Notes: generated by a model not told the origin, from the letters alone. 64,000 nt of DNA from Alicyclobacillaceae bacterium I2511 (GCA_003584005.1 QXHL01000009.1:26782-90781); one strand, 5' to 3'; positions 26,957 to 36,936 are shown, numbered from the stretch's first letter. A program made the numbers and translations.

Positions 26957-27823
26957 TTAACCTTTTACGCTGCCCGCCGTCATTCCGCCCACGATGAAGC
27001 GTTGGAACAAGAGGGCGAAGATAGTCGGCGGAAGGGCGGCCAGGACACCGCCTGTCGCGATCATGCCAAAGTCGGCCACATTCTTGCCGACGAAGGAGGC
27101 GATAGTGACCGAAATCGTCTGAGCGTGAATCGTGGAGGTCAAGATTAAGGCGTACAGGAATTCGTCCCAAGCGAGGAGCAGGGCGAAGACGGCAGTAGCG
27201 ATAATCGCCGGGATCACGACCGGTACGATGACGCGAATGATTGCCCCGAAGTAGGTGCAGCCATCCACCCGTGCGGCTTCCTCCAATTCTCCCGGCACAC
27301 TGACCAGGTACCCCTGAAGCACCCACACAGTGTACGGCAGAACAAAGCTCGAATACACCAGCATCAGCGTGAACTTTGAGTCCAGCATGCCCGCTCTACT
27401 AAAGATGATGTAGAGTGGCATGACGAGCGAGATCGAAGGAACCATGTACGTAAATAGGAAGGAAAACAGCAGAGATCGCTTGAATCGGAAGTTGAGCCGA
27501 GCAAAGGCATAGGCCGCGAAAAATCCGACGATCAAGCAGACCACCGTGACCACGATGGCGATCTCAATCGAGTTCCCCATTGCGTGCCGGAACACGTAGG
27601 CGGGTGAGTTCGGATCGCTGCTTTGGAAGATTTGCGCGTACCGACTGAATGAAAAATCTCGCAGTCGAATCACGACCGGTACGGAATAAAGGTCCTGTGT
27701 CGGTTCGAGGCTTGAAATGATGAGCCACAGGAAGGGGGCCGCAGTGCAGAACACGACAATCAACGCAAACACATATTTCACCGTGGACCACATGGTGCGA
27801 GACGCTCTGCTCTCGACAATCAT
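26957..27823 (-). CDS. carbohydrate ABC transporter permease (MalG-like)
   Basis: 288 residues, six membrane segments. The EAA loop is PGELEEAARVDGCTYFGAII followed by RVIVPVVIPAI, the CUT1-family signature that docks on the MalK-type ATPase. It overlaps the upstream permease by 4 bases (ATGA). No ATPase gene is in the cluster, as is usual for CUT1 systems in Bacillota that share an MsmK-type ATPase encoded elsewhere. Confidence 0.95.
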   Translation of the reverse strand: MIVESRASRTMWSTVKYVFALIVVFCTAAPFLWLIISSLEPTQDLYSVPVVIRLRDFSFSRYAQIFQSSDPNSPAYVFRHAMGNSIEIAIVVTVVCLIVGFFAAYAFARLNFRFKRSLLFSFLFTYMVPSISLVMPLYIIFSRAGMLDSKFTLMLVYSSFVLPYTVWVLQGYLVSVPGELEEAARVDGCTYFGAIIRVIVPVVIPAIIATAVFALLLAWDEFLYALILTSTIHAQTISVTIASFVGKNVADFGMIATGGVLAALPPTIFALLFQRFIVGGMTAGSVKG

Positions 27824-28716
27824 TTGGATTCCTCCTCTGTCTTCAAGAGCCGTGAGTAGACAATCGTGAAGATGAGGGTCAGCATGGCAATGAGGTAGGC
27901 AGCGGCAGCCCCACGCGAGATGAACAATTGGTTAAACGTTGCGTCGTACGCATAGTACGCAACAGGCATCGTACTGTTTGCAGGGCCCCCACCTGTCATG
28001 GCGTAGATGATGTCGAAAACCTTGATGGCATCGATCGTGCGAATGACAAGAACCACGAGAATGACGTTTTTTAAATAAGGAAGGGTGATGCTAAAGAACG
28101 ATCGGATCCGGCCAGCACCATCCACAGCTACCGCCTCGTAGACATCTTCCGGAATCAATTGCAGTGCGGCCAGAACCAGCATAGCAACCAACGGGATCAT
28201 CTTCCACGCATCGGCGATAACAACCATATTCATGGCTGTCGCTGGGCTCCCTAGCCACTGATGATACGTCTTTGTGAGATGTAGCCACACCAGAAAGTTA
28301 TTCAGGGCTCCATAGCTCGGATTGTAAATCCACCGCCACATCGCGCCGTTCACAATGGTCGGTATGGCCCACGGAATAACGATGAGCCCTCGCAACAGCC
28401 ACTGACCGTGAAACTTGGCATGGAGCAACATCGCGATTGCCACGCCAAGGATGAACTCAATCACGAGTGACAAAATGGTAAAGTGCAAAGTGCGGCCTAG
28501 CGAACCCCAGAAACCTGGATCACTGAGCAATTTGGCGTAGTTTTGAAGACCAACGAACGGGGTCCCCCCCGACATGTCCAGCAAATTGTAATGCTTGAGA
28601 CTGTCCGCGAACGTCATGATCAAAGGGATGAGCACGACGACCACCACAATCAGGAACGCTGGAAACAGGAGCACGTACGCGAGCCTCTGTTCACCTTTAT
28701 TGGCTGGGGTTTTCAT
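27820..28716 (-). CDS. carbohydrate ABC transporter permease (MalF-like)
   Basis: About 298 residues. The ATG giving MKTPANKGEQRL is preferred over a GTG five codons earlier that overlaps the only Shine-Dalgarno-like sequence, though neither spacing is ideal. The N-terminal segment AYVLLFPAFLIVVVVVLIPL is typical of MalF-type permeases. The EAA loop reads PEDVYEAVAVDGAGRIRSFF with SITLPYLKNVILV. It pairs with the MalG-like permease and the binding protein upstream to import an amino sugar or oligosaccharide. Confidence 0.93.
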   Translation of the reverse strand: MKTPANKGEQRLAYVLLFPAFLIVVVVVLIPLIMTFADSLKHYNLLDMSGGTPFVGLQNYAKLLSDPGFWGSLGRTLHFTILSLVIEFILGVAIAMLLHAKFHGQWLLRGLIVIPWAIPTIVNGAMWRWIYNPSYGALNNFLVWLHLTKTYHQWLGSPATAMNMVVIADAWKMIPLVAMLVLAALQLIPEDVYEAVAVDGAGRIRSFFSITLPYLKNVILVVLVIRTIDAIKVFDIIYAMTGGGPANSTMPVAYYAYDATFNQLFISRGAAAAYLIAMLTLIFTIVYSRLLKTEEESK

Positions 28717-28798
28717 AATGTCTGTATTCACCTCTTATACACGTAGGTATCAACCTGGCAAGTCACACGCCCGCCAGGCTGACCCACCAAAACCCATG

Positions 28799-30097
28799 TT
28801 ACTGGTTCTGCTGCGAGTTCCATTGACTGACCGCATTATTCATCGCCTGTTGCGGTGATTCCTGCCCGAGCAGTGCCTTTTGAATCTGCACCTGAAGGAT
28901 CTGAGATAGGGTTTGATACTTCACAACCGATGGGCGGTTTATCATGTCGTTAAATTGAACCGATGCGGCCTTCACCATCGCCGGTTCAGTATTGATGACA
29001 GTTTGTTTCTTGAGCGAAGACTTATAGAACGGCAGGGAAAGTGCCGCATACTTTTCCTCTACCTGACGAGAGGACAGGTAATCAATGTATTCCAGGGCTT
29101 GCACTGGGTATTTCGTATTCTGCGCGATGGCAAGGCCCATCGCCCCGTTCACGGATGGAGCCGGATACGGTACGGTCGAGGTTCCCGGCAACGGTTCCAC
29201 ATCCACTTGCCCGGCCACTTTCGACTGGGTCTTGTCGTTTTCCAGCGCATATGCATACGTCCAGTTCAACATAAACGCTGCTTGTCCCTGGGACATGACT
29301 TTACGAACATCGTCTTCAACTGATTGGGTGGAAGCAGGGTTAGACAGTCCATCCTTTAGACTATTCACCATGAAGTTCAGGGCCTGCATGGCACCACCTT
29401 GATTTACCACCAACTTACCATTCGAATTCACGATTTGACCGCCGAAGTCGGCGACAAGCGCGGCGTAGTCACAAACGAGTGCTTCGTTTTGCGACCAGCT
29501 CCAATCAAGCGGGTATTTCACGATGCCCTTTTGCTTCAGGATTTTCGCGTCAGACATCACCTGATTCCACGTCGTCGGTTGAGACGTGATTCCGGCCTGC
29601 TGCAGCATGTGCTGATTGTAGTAAAAGTACTTCGTATCCATAATCCATGGCAACCCAAAGTATTGGCCGTTGTAACTGACTGTGTTCAATGCCGCTTGAT
29701 ACGCGTCCGAATTCACACTGGCCGGAATGTCTTTGGTGATATTCATGAGGAATCCGGCCTTCGAAAATTCCGGACCCCAGATGGTATCCGTCAAAACCGT
29801 GTCGTACCCAGCTCCACCCGTAGCGAGCGCAGTGACGATCTTGTCATGCAGCGATTCATACGGGACAAACGTCAGATTGACCTTGATGTTCGGATGAAAC
29901 TTCTCGAATGCCTTGGTCATATCTTCAATGTTTTGCTGGCTGTAACCTGCTTGCTGCATAAACAAAGAATTCAATGTCACCGTTTGGTTCGTTGCCGGTG
30001 TGGTGTTATTCGTTGGTATGGGCTGTCCGCAACCTGCCACTACCAGGGATAAGCCTGCTCCAGCAGAAAGAATGGTTGTGAGTTTTTTCATTTTCAT
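28799..30097 (-). CDS. carbohydrate ABC transporter substrate-binding lipoprotein
   Basis: 432 residues of the SBP_bac_1 (MalE/UgpB) type. The signal peptide ends in the lipobox LVVAGCGQ. FEKFHPNIKVNLTFVPYESL and AGYDTVLTDTIWGPEFSKAG match the family's domain I, and aromatic residues such as LPWIMDTKYFYYN line the likely sugar cleft. It begins behind AGGAGGAGG, the strongest ribosome binding site in the cluster, which suits a highly made binding protein. The cluster's NagB-type enzymes suggest an amino sugar ligand. Confidence 0.93.
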   Translation of the reverse strand: MKMKKLTTILSAGAGLSLVVAGCGQPIPTNNTTPATNQTVTLNSLFMQQAGYSQQNIEDMTKAFEKFHPNIKVNLTFVPYESLHDKIVTALATGGAGYDTVLTDTIWGPEFSKAGFLMNITKDIPASVNSDAYQAALNTVSYNGQYFGLPWIMDTKYFYYNQHMLQQAGITSQPTTWNQVMSDAKILKQKGIVKYPLDWSWSQNEALVCDYAALVADFGGQIVNSNGKLVVNQGGAMQALNFMVNSLKDGLSNPASTQSVEDDVRKVMSQGQAAFMLNWTYAYALENDKTQSKVAGQVDVEPLPGTSTVPYPAPSVNGAMGLAIAQNTKYPVQALEYIDYLSSRQVEEKYAALSLPFYKSSLKKQTVINTEPAMVKAASVQFNDMINRPSVVKYQTLSQILQVQIQKALLGQESPQQAMNNAVSQWNSQQNQ

Positions 30098-30164
30098 AGA
30101 AATACCTCCTCCTTTAGTCTTTTATCACTTTGAAGCTCAATAATAACCAGGAACCACCGTGAGG

Positions 30165-31355
30165 TTACGAACTGAAAAGTTGCATGTTCCCAGTTGCCAA
30201 TAAGGCAGTTGCTGCAGCTCCATAGGCCGATGCGTCTTCACCAAGTCCGGCTGGTACGAGTTCAAAGTCGACTGGAATTAATTTGTGAACCCGAGATTCA
30301 ATACGATGAAGAAAATCCTCACCAGCCTGTGCAACACCTCCTCCAATGATGATGCGTTGCGGATTCAGAATGGAAATAATGTTAGAAATCGCGAAGGCTA
30401 AGTACTTCACCATGTTATCAACCAGGTCTTGCGCAAGCTCGTCACCATTTCGCATAGCCGCAAAAATGCCCTCTGCCGTCGTTGTACACGTTAATACCGT
30501 ATCTGGATAACGATCCAGAAATGTTGGAATTAGCTTCTCTATTCCTCTGCCGGATGCCATTGTCTCGAGAGGGCCAAAATGTGATACTTCGATGGTCTTG
30601 TCTTCAAGCGGATTGACCTGCAAATACCCAATTTCACCCGCGAATCCTGTAGCTCCGCGGTACACTTGTCCATTAATGACAATTCCCGCTCCAATCCCAG
30701 TACCAATGGCAAGTAACGTTACATTGGAGAATCCTGTTCCGTTTCCACGCCAACATTCTCCGATTACCCCCATATTTACGTCGTTATCGACAAATATGGG
30801 ATTAGGCAGTTGCTCTTTAAAGAAGTTCCGAACATTAATTTGTTCCTGAAATAACCCAGGAGCAGAAATAATCTCCCCGGTCTTGTAGTCCGTAATTGCT
30901 GGAACCCCAATACCCGTTGCTACAATTTTTTCCTGCTGGACGTTGCTTTCCACTAAAAATTTCGTTATTTCATTGCGGATATTCTCCAATGCACCCAACC
31001 CTTCGCGATGCGAAGAGAACTTAAGCCGTTGGACAACGTTGCCTTTTAAGTCTGCCAAGAGTGCGATTGTTTTGGTACCGCCAATATCTATCCCAAGTGC
31101 GTACTTGGCATTGGCAACGAAGCGTAGATGAACGGGCTTTCTTCCACCCTGTGAGGTGGATTCACCCGTTCCTTCTTCGCGAAGCAATCCTTCATCAATT
31201 AGTGATTCGACGATGTCCGAAATGTTGGACCGACTCATTCTTAGGACTTTTGCAATTTTCGCCCGCGACACAGGCTCATGTTCTTTCACAATTTCCAGAA
31301 TGTTGATTCGGTTTGTGTTCCGAATGCCGGCCAAGGTCCCTTTTTCCAATTTCAA
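30165..31355 (-). CDS. ROK-family transcriptional regulator (NagC/XylR type)
   Basis: 396 residues. The N-terminal winged helix (NRINILEIVKEHEPVSRAKI, AKVLRMSRSNISDIVESLID) is followed by a ROK sugar-binding domain: ALGIDIGGTKTIALLADLKG, LLAIGTGIGAGIVINGQVYR and GATGFAGEIGYLQVNP. The usual ROK zinc cluster (GHxxx(11)CxCGxxGCxE) is missing: the expected segment reads LEDKTIEVSHFGPLETMAS. Start is TTG with GAGGAG 8 bases upstream. It heads the amino-sugar cluster and most likely represses it until an amino sugar or its phosphate binds. Confidence 0.9.
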   Translation of the reverse strand: MKLEKGTLAGIRNTNRINILEIVKEHEPVSRAKIAKVLRMSRSNISDIVESLIDEGLLREEGTGESTSQGGRKPVHLRFVANAKYALGIDIGGTKTIALLADLKGNVVQRLKFSSHREGLGALENIRNEITKFLVESNVQQEKIVATGIGVPAITDYKTGEIISAPGLFQEQINVRNFFKEQLPNPIFVDNDVNMGVIGECWRGNGTGFSNVTLLAIGTGIGAGIVINGQVYRGATGFAGEIGYLQVNPLEDKTIEVSHFGPLETMASGRGIEKLIPTFLDRYPDTVLTCTTTAEGIFAAMRNGDELAQDLVDNMVKYLAFAISNIISILNPQRIIIGGGVAQAGEDFLHRIESRVHKLIPVDFELVPAGLGEDASAYGAAATALLATGNMQLFSS

Positions 31356-31579
31356 TTTTATGTCTCCTCAAACGTTGAACTTTGATAACTCTACCCTTGA
31401 TGAACTAAGCAAGTGCCTAACCTCTTCGGCGACGAACTATCATGCTAACTTTATGTTAGTTTGTATTGAGACCGAACTAATTGATCTTCATGATAGAGCA
31501 AATCTATCTATGTTGCAACCCCTTTTTTAGAACAAGAACTATTGACTATATGTTGATAAAGGCTCTTCGCCATTCTGAA

Positions 31580-31955
31580 AGTTGAGTCCGTATAAGAGGA
31601 CCTTCGACTGCGAGGGTTGTCACCGAACACCATCGTCGCCTATATACGAACCGTCTGAATTTTTCTCGAGTTTTGCGGACGCCCAGCGGATCAACTAGAT
31701 GTCCAAGAGGTTCGTCAGTTCCTGTTGTACCACATCCACGAGAAAAAGCGGTCTGCGATAACGGTCAACGTCTACAATGCGGCGATCCGGTTTCTCTTTG
31801 TAGTCACTTTGAATCGTACCTTCAATCCCTTGCAAATTCCGCGCCAAAAAATGCCCAAAACCCTTCCGCAGGTGTTGAGCCGCCCAAAATTGCATCCATT
31901 CTGGAGTATTGCCACAACCTGAAGCACAAGTCTCGGGTATTCTATTGCCAAAAGC
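31580..31955 (+). pseudogene. tyrosine recombinase fragment of the IS91-associated type
   Basis: A plus-strand frame reads LRLRGLSPNTIVAYIRTV, a stop, then FLEFCGRPADQLDVQEVRQF and SAITVNVYNAAIRFLFVVTL. This is the N-terminal SAM-like domain of phage-type integrases found next to IS91-like elements. After LPQVLSRPK the frame shifts and continues as ILEYCHNLKHKSR. The catalytic domain is missing. It sits only about 40 bases from the thiolase stop. Confidence 0.75.
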
Positions 31956-31995
31956 CGAGACACCAGGCCCCCAATCTCGAAAGGGGGCCGCCCTC

Positions 31996-33183
31996 TTACC
32001 CCCGCTCGACAATCATCGCCACACCCTGGCCCCCACCGATGCACAAAGTGGCCAGTCCCCGCTGCAAGTCCCGCTTTTCCATTTCGTACAACAGTGTCAC
32101 CAATATCCGTGAACCGCTGGCCCCAATGGGATGCCCCAGGGCCACCGCACCCCCGTTGACATTCACGCGCTCTTGGTTCAGTCCCAACTCTTTAAGAACC
32201 ACAATCGATTGACTGGCAAATGCCTCATTGACCTCTACCAAGTCGATTTGACTCAAGTCCAGATTCGCCTTGCGCAGCGCTTTGCGGGTGGCCTCTATAG
32301 GCCCCAAACCCATGTACGCCGGGTCCAAACCGACGCTGGCATAACTGACAATTCGCGCCATTGGCCGCAGCCCCAACGTCCGTGCCCGCTCTCCACTACA
32401 CAGCATCAGGGCGGCCGCCCCATCATTAATCCCCGAGGCGTTGCCGGCCGTCACCGTCCCCCCCTGCTTGAACGCTGGACGCAACTTCGCCAACACCTCT
32501 GCAGTGGTCCCAGCTCTCGGGAACTCATCTGTATCCACCCACTTCGGGTCCCCCTTTTTCTGGGGGATGGAGACCGGCACAATCTCCTCCTTAAAACGTC
32601 CGCTTGCAATCGCCTGTAGGGCTTTTTCCTGACTCAACGCGGAAAACTCGTCTTGCTCTTGGCGACTGACGTGAAACTTCTCCGCCACGTTTTCCGCAGT
32701 GATTCCCATGTGGGCATCCACAAAGGCGCACCACAGGCCGTCTTTAATCAGGACGTCCTCGACCGTTTGTGGGCCCATGCGGTACCCTTGCCTGGCCTTT
32801 TGCAACAGGTACGGGGCATTGGACATGCTCTCCATCCCGCCAGCCAGCACCACCCCATTCTCCCCGGCACGAATGGACAAATCTGCCAACATCACGGCCT
32901 TTAACCCCGATCCGCAAACCATGTTCACCGTGGTGTCCGGAATACTTTGGTCTAGGCCCGCCTTCATGGCCGCCTGACGGGCCGGGTTTTGCCCCAACCC
33001 TGCCTGGAGCACGTTGCCCAAAAACACCTCGCCAATTTCACCAGGGTCCACCCCTGAGCGTTGCACCGCAGCGGAAATCGCAATGGACCCGAGTTCCGCT
33101 GCAGACAGGGAAGACAATCCCCCTAAAAAGTTACCAATTGCAGTCCGTGCTGCTCCCACAATCACCACATCATTGTCCGTCAT
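31996..33183 (-). CDS. acetyl-CoA C-acetyltransferase (thiolase)
   Basis: About 395 residues from the ATG 10 bases after AAGGAG. The acyl-accepting cysteine is C90 in [12 protein letters not shown]. The second half has [20 protein letters not shown] (catalytic histidine) and [14 protein letters not shown] (second cysteine). It condenses or cleaves acetoacetyl-CoA. Downstream of the two CoA-transferase genes on the same strand, it completes an acetoacetate utilisation module: ScoAB makes acetoacetyl-CoA, and the thiolase splits it to two acetyl-CoA. Confidence 0.95.
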   Translation of the reverse strand: MTDNDVVIVGAARTAIGNFLGGLSSLSAAELGSIAISAAVQRSGVDPGEIGEVFLGNVLQAGLGQNPARQAAMKAGLDQSIPDTTVNMVCGSGLKAVMLADLSIRAGENGVVLAGGMESMSNAPYLLQKARQGYRMGPQTVEDVLIKDGLWCAFVDAHMGITAENVAEKFHVSRQEQDEFSALSQEKALQAIASGRFKEEIVPVSIPQKKGDPKWVDTDEFPRAGTTAEVLAKLRPAFKQGGTVTAGNASGINDGAAALMLCSGERARTLGLRPMARIVSYASVGLDPAYMGLGPIEATRKALRKANLDLSQIDLVEVNEAFASQSIVVLKELGLNQERVNVNGGAVALGHPIGASGSRILVTLLYEMEKRDLQRGLATLCIGGGQGVAMIVERG

Positions 33184-33235
33184 TCCATCTTCTCTCCTTC
33201 GCATTGCTCATCTTTTTCAAGTGCGCGTCCGACAC

Positions 33236-33889
33236 TCACGCCATAACCTTCAGCCGGGGGGACACCCGCAGCTTGGGCTCTGTCGCAGCCTGCACCTGCT
33301 CCACCGTCAAGCCGGGAGCAATTTCCACCAACACCAGCCCGTCTGCCGTCACATCCAGCACCGCCATCTCCGTGATAATTCGGTGCACTACCCCCTTGCC
33401 GGTCAGGGGGAGCGAACACTGGCGGACAATCTTCGCATCCCCATTTTTCGAGACGTGCTCCATCGTGACAATCAACCGCTTGGCCCCGTGGACCAAGTCC
33501 ATGGCTCCCCCCATGCCCTTGACCATTTTCCCTGGAATCATCCAGTTGGCCAAATCTCCCGTTTCCGAAACCTGCATCGCACCGAGAAAAGCCACATCAA
33601 TGTGGCCCCCGCGAATCATGCCAAAAGACTCCGCAGAATTGAAGTAAGCCCCCCCAGACAGCAGCGTCACCGTTTCCTTGCCTGCGTTAATCAGGTCCGG
33701 GTCCACCTCGCTGTCCAATGGGTAGGGTCCAATCCCCAGCATCCCGTTTTCAGAATGCAAAATGGCCTCCGTTCCCTCCGGAATCTCGTTGGCAATCAGC
33801 GTCGGCATACCAATTCCTAAATTCACATAGTTGCCATTTTCAATCTCCTTGGCAGCCCGTCGAATAATTCTATCCCTGCTGTTGTCCAT
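33236..33889 (-). CDS. scoB: 3-oxoacid CoA-transferase subunit B
   Basis: 217 residues. The catalytic glutamate is E47 in [30 protein letters not shown] and [20 protein letters not shown] are standard SCOT beta-subunit segments. With subunit A it transfers CoA between succinyl-CoA (or acetyl-CoA) and acetoacetate. It starts with AGGAGTG upstream, 98 bases from subunit A; the gap carries short direct repeats. Confidence 0.93.
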   Translation of the reverse strand: MDNSRDRIIRRAAKEIENGNYVNLGIGMPTLIANEIPEGTEAILHSENGMLGIGPYPLDSEVDPDLINAGKETVTLLSGGAYFNSAESFGMIRGGHIDVAFLGAMQVSETGDLANWMIPGKMVKGMGGAMDLVHGAKRLIVTMEHVSKNGDAKIVRQCSLPLTGKGVVHRIITEMAVLDVTADGLVLVEIAPGLTVEQVQAATEPKLRVSPRLKVMA

Positions 33890-33924
33890 GGTTCACACTC
33901 CTCCACACTTGGACGTACCTCTGC

Positions 33925-33985
33925 ACCCTCTGATGAATCCCCCGCTTGATGAATAGCCCCCTCTGATGAATCCACCGCCTGATTC
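33925..33985. repeat. short tandem repeat between scoA and scoB
   Basis: CTCTGATGAATC recurs twice, with degenerate copies CGCTTGATGAATAG and CGCCTGATTCAATT between and after, in a C-rich background. The unit is about 18-20 bases. It is untranslated and probably arose by slippage. Confidence 0.5.
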
Positions 33986-33987
33986 AA

Positions 33988-34680
33988 TTACCCCCGCGTA
34001 GTCCGCCGCTCAATCCGCCGTTCGTAGTGAGCCCCTTTCACCACCCGCTGCACATAGATGCCGGGGGTGTGCACAAACTGGGGGTCCAGCTCGCCCACGC
34101 CGACGATTTCCTCCACCTCGACAATGGTGATTCTTCCCGCAGCCGCCATCATCGGGTTGAAGTTTTGGGCCGTTTCTCGGTAAATCACATTGCCCATAGG
34201 GTCCGCCTTCCAGCCCTTAATCAAGGCGTAATCGCCCACAATGGCGTGTTCCAATAGGTACTCGCGACCCGCAAAGGTACGCGTCTCCTTGCCTTCCGCC
34301 ACGGGCGTTCCCACCCCTGCTGGCGTATAAAAAGCGGGAATCCCTGACCCACCGGCCCGCACCCGCTCCGCCAAAGTTCCCTGGGGCACCAGTTCCACCT
34401 CCAACTCGCCGCTGAGAAACTGCCGCTCAAAAGTCTTATTTTCGCCCACGTATGAAGAGGTCATCTGACGAATCTGGTGATTTTGCAACAGAATTCCCAG
34501 TCCCCAGTCGTCCACACCACAGTTGTTGCTGACACATGACAGGTCTTTAATGCCCAAATCCCGTAAGGCTGCAATCAGGTTTTCTGGAATTCCCACCAAG
34601 CCAAACCCACCTACCAGCAAGGTGGCCCCATTGGGAATGTCGCTAACAGCCTCTTTTGCAGAAAGGTAAACCTTGTCCAT
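33988..34680 (-). CDS. scoA: 3-oxoacid CoA-transferase subunit A
   Basis: About 230 residues from the ATG with AAGGAG upstream. [19 protein letters not shown] is the glycine-rich CoA-binding start of the family, and [20 protein letters not shown] plus [16 protein letters not shown] match SCOT alpha subunits. It is the first gene of the scoA-scoB-thiolase run. Confidence 0.93.
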   Translation of the reverse strand: MDKVYLSAKEAVSDIPNGATLLVGGFGLVGIPENLIAALRDLGIKDLSCVSNNCGVDDWGLGILLQNHQIRQMTSSYVGENKTFERQFLSGELEVELVPQGTLAERVRAGGSGIPAFYTPAGVGTPVAEGKETRTFAGREYLLEHAIVGDYALIKGWKADPMGNVIYRETAQNFNPMMAAAGRITIVEVEEIVGVGELDPQFVHTPGIYVQRVVKGAHYERRIERRTTRG

Positions 34681-34825
34681 CCTCTGTGTCTCCTTTCCTG
34701 TGCCCCATAAAACGCTTTCAATTCGCATACCTTACTACTTTACCATGACTGTGCCTTCATTTCAGCAATATCAACAGTTACCGTTTTTCTGGTAAGATGG
34801 TAAATAGCCTTTTTTCAAACAAAAG

Positions 34826-34860
34826 ATTTAGGAGAGATCCAATGATAATCTCCCCTAAAT
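34826..34860 (-). terminator. probable terminator at the end of the fucose-type operon
   Basis: ATTTAGGAGAGAT and ATCTCCCCTAAAT form a 13-bp stem with one mismatch and a 9-base loop. On the minus strand it is followed by CTTTTGTTTG. It would stop transcription coming from the sugar operon before scoA. Confidence 0.55.
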
Positions 34861-34938
34861 CACTCTATCCGTAGTGTTGGTGTAGTACATCCATTGTAAG
34901 GCCCAGTGTCTATGTGTCCGACACGAATTGATTTAAAC

Positions 34939-34984
34939 CTATAGGGTGCGTGTCCGGACCCCTTTCCGGACACGCACCCTATAG
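34939..34984. repeat. perfect 20-bp palindrome resembling a collapsed 145-bp element
   Basis: CTATAGGGTGCGTGTCCGGA and its exact reverse complement are separated by CCCCTT. The inner part contains the left end (TGTCCGGA) and right end (ACCCCTTTCCGGACA) of the 145-bp structured element found at 46843 and 47521, with the middle missing. It could act as a bidirectional hairpin or be an excision scar. Confidence 0.65.
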
Positions 34985-34993
34985 AAAGTCTTT

Positions 34994-35190
34994 TTAAAAA
35001 GCTTTTTGAACGATTTGAACCACGCCCACATCCTCCGGAGTCCGTGGAATTTCACCCATGTCAGAATGAGCACAAGCAAGTTTAGCAATCCCCTTTGCAC
35101 AGTCAATAACGCTCCCACCGCCAACGGCAATAATGAGGTCAATTCCCTCTCATGATTTGATGAAAGGAATCCATTCCTCCGCTCCTCCTC
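34994..35190 (-). pseudogene. iron-containing alcohol dehydrogenase fragment
   Basis: A minus-strand frame reads EGIDLIIAVGGGSVIDCAKG and continues LACAHSDMGEIPRTPEDVGV before a stop at 34994. DLIIAVGGGSVIDxAKxI is the NAD-binding hallmark of group III (Fe) alcohol dehydrogenases such as lactaldehyde reductase FucO. A TGA directly precedes it, and the iron-binding domain is missing, so about 50 residues survive. In a fucose-type operon the ancestor could have been FucO. Confidence 0.7.
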
Positions 35191-35193
35191 TAT

Positions 35194-36888
35194 TTAGGGT
35201 TCCGACAAGCCATCATCGTGCCATTTGCGCAGTTGGTCGCCTCGCAAATGTTTCAAATTGTGTAAAATATCTCTCTGTTCTTCCCCAAACCACGAGTATA
35301 GTAACTTATACATGGAGTACAAATGACGATAAGTTTCTACAGCCTCACGTCTGGGGGTATATTGTTTCAGCAGGGGAGGTCGAAGTTTCTCCGAAGCTTC
35401 TTCAATTGTGGCAAATCCCCCATCATTTTTACCGGCTGCCACCGCCCCAAAGAGAGCCGCACCTCTGCCAGGAACCTCTTCCGAATCATAAACAGTGACA
35501 GGTAACCCACACACGTCCGCATAAATTTGCATGAGTAACGGGCTTTTCCAGGCTAGTCCCCCAGTAGCCACAAGTTCCTCTATTGGAACTCCGTGCTCCA
35601 AAAAGTTATCAATAATTCTCTTAGTCCCAAACGCAATGGATTCGAGAAGTGCTCGATAGATCTCTACTGGTGTCGTACTAAGTGTCAGCCCAATTAACAC
35701 CCCTGATAAGTTGGCATCCCCCAAAATACTCCGATTTCCATTCCACCAGTCTAATACAAGCAAACCGCTTGCACCAGGATACAATTTTGTAGCGTGTTTT
35801 TCTAAATATTCATAAATTGATATATTATTCTTTTTTGCAGCATCAAGGTAGGTTGTCGGCACTGCGTGCTCCACATACCAGGCAAGCATATCTCCTACAG
35901 CCGCTTGTCCAGCCTCATATCCGAAGTAGCCAGGCAAGACTCCGTCTTTCACAATACCGGTAATTCCCGGTAGACGAATCTCCTGTTCAGTCACTGTTAA
36001 GTGACAAATTGATGTCCCCACTACCATAACCAATGCACCTGGTGCATTCACTCCAACCCCGGGGACGCTTACATGTGCATCTATGTTCCCAACTGCAATT
36101 GCAACCCCCGGATGAAGCCCAAGAGAATCAGCAAGCTCCGCTCTTAAATAACCAGCACGAGTTCCCATGCGGTAAAACGTTTTTCCTAACTTTTCTGCCG
36201 GGTTTGTAAACTGAGAATTCAACCGTTCAAAAAAGTATTCTGGAGGGAGACCCTCTCGTTCGTCCCAGAAAGCTTTGTATCCTGCTGTACAGGAATTTCG
36301 CTTTTCTTGTCCGGTCAAATACCAAACAATCCAGTCTGCCGCCTCCACAAAAGCATCTGTAGCACAATAAACATCAGGGTCCTCTTCGAAGACCTCGAGC
36401 AGTTTTGGAAAATACCATTCTGGAGATATTCTATCCCCATATCTTGAAAGGAAAGAAGCCCCCATCTCCCTCGCAACTGTATTCATTCTTTCCGCTATAG
36501 GTGTCGCAGCATGATGTTTCCAAAGCTTTACCCACGCATGTGGATGCATACGAAACTCTGGCAAATGACACAAGGGAATTCCATCCCGGTTAACTGGCAA
36601 CACCGTACAAGAGGTAAAATCCACTCCAAGTCCAATGACCTCTTGACGGTTTATCCCAGATTCCAGTAATACCTTAGGAATCCCTTCTTGAAGCACATAA
36701 AGATAGTCCTCAGGGTCCTGTAGTGCCCAATCTGGTGATAAATTCTGACCAGAAATATGAAGGGTTCTATCCATGACCCCGTGAGGATAACGTACGATTG
36801 TCTTCGCCAACTCTCTTCCATCCTGCAGATCCAATAGGAGTACCCTTCCAGATTCGGTACCAAAATCGATTCCTAAGGAATAACTCAT
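35194..36888 (-). CDS. FGGY kinase, ribulokinase (AraB) type
   Basis: 564 residues, the size of AraB. YSLGIDFGTESGRVLLLDL is the FGGY N-terminal phosphate loop, GLGVDFTSCTVLPVNRDGIP is the ribulokinase-type segment (DFTxCTxLP), VGNIDAHVSVPGVG holds the catalytic aspartate, and VATGGLAWKSPLLMQIYADV is the C-terminal ATP-binding region. It phosphorylates L- or D-ribulose. Together with FucI, which also isomerises D-arabinose to D-ribulose, it gives the operon a pentose branch beside fucose. It is the last intact gene of the operon, with GAGGGAG before the ATG. Confidence 0.9.
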   Translation of the reverse strand: MSYSLGIDFGTESGRVLLLDLQDGRELAKTIVRYPHGVMDRTLHISGQNLSPDWALQDPEDYLYVLQEGIPKVLLESGINRQEVIGLGVDFTSCTVLPVNRDGIPLCHLPEFRMHPHAWVKLWKHHAATPIAERMNTVAREMGASFLSRYGDRISPEWYFPKLLEVFEEDPDVYCATDAFVEAADWIVWYLTGQEKRNSCTAGYKAFWDEREGLPPEYFFERLNSQFTNPAEKLGKTFYRMGTRAGYLRAELADSLGLHPGVAIAVGNIDAHVSVPGVGVNAPGALVMVVGTSICHLTVTEQEIRLPGITGIVKDGVLPGYFGYEAGQAAVGDMLAWYVEHAVPTTYLDAAKKNNISIYEYLEKHATKLYPGASGLLVLDWWNGNRSILGDANLSGVLIGLTLSTTPVEIYRALLESIAFGTKRIIDNFLEHGVPIEELVATGGLAWKSPLLMQIYADVCGLPVTVYDSEEVPGRGAALFGAVAAGKNDGGFATIEEASEKLRPPLLKQYTPRREAVETYRHLYSMYKLLYSWFGEEQRDILHNLKHLRGDQLRKWHDDGLSEP

Positions 36889-36936
36889 AAAACATTCTCC
36901 CTCGTTTCAGCGCGCTGTTGGACGCTACAGCAACAT

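Noticed and set aside
29399..30052. 217-residue plus-strand frame
   Set aside because: It is antisense to the sugar-binding lipoprotein gene, lacks a ribosome binding site and has no recognisable domain.
31445..31459. CTAAC-TTTAT-GTTAG palindrome upstream of the ROK regulator
   Set aside because: Arms of only five bases are expected by chance in A/T-rich sequence, and it lies about 90 bases from the start codon.
32769..33647. 292-residue plus-strand open frame
   Set aside because: It lies wholly opposite the thiolase and ScoB genes, which have clear motifs; the frame is a by-product of their codon use and has no family similarity.
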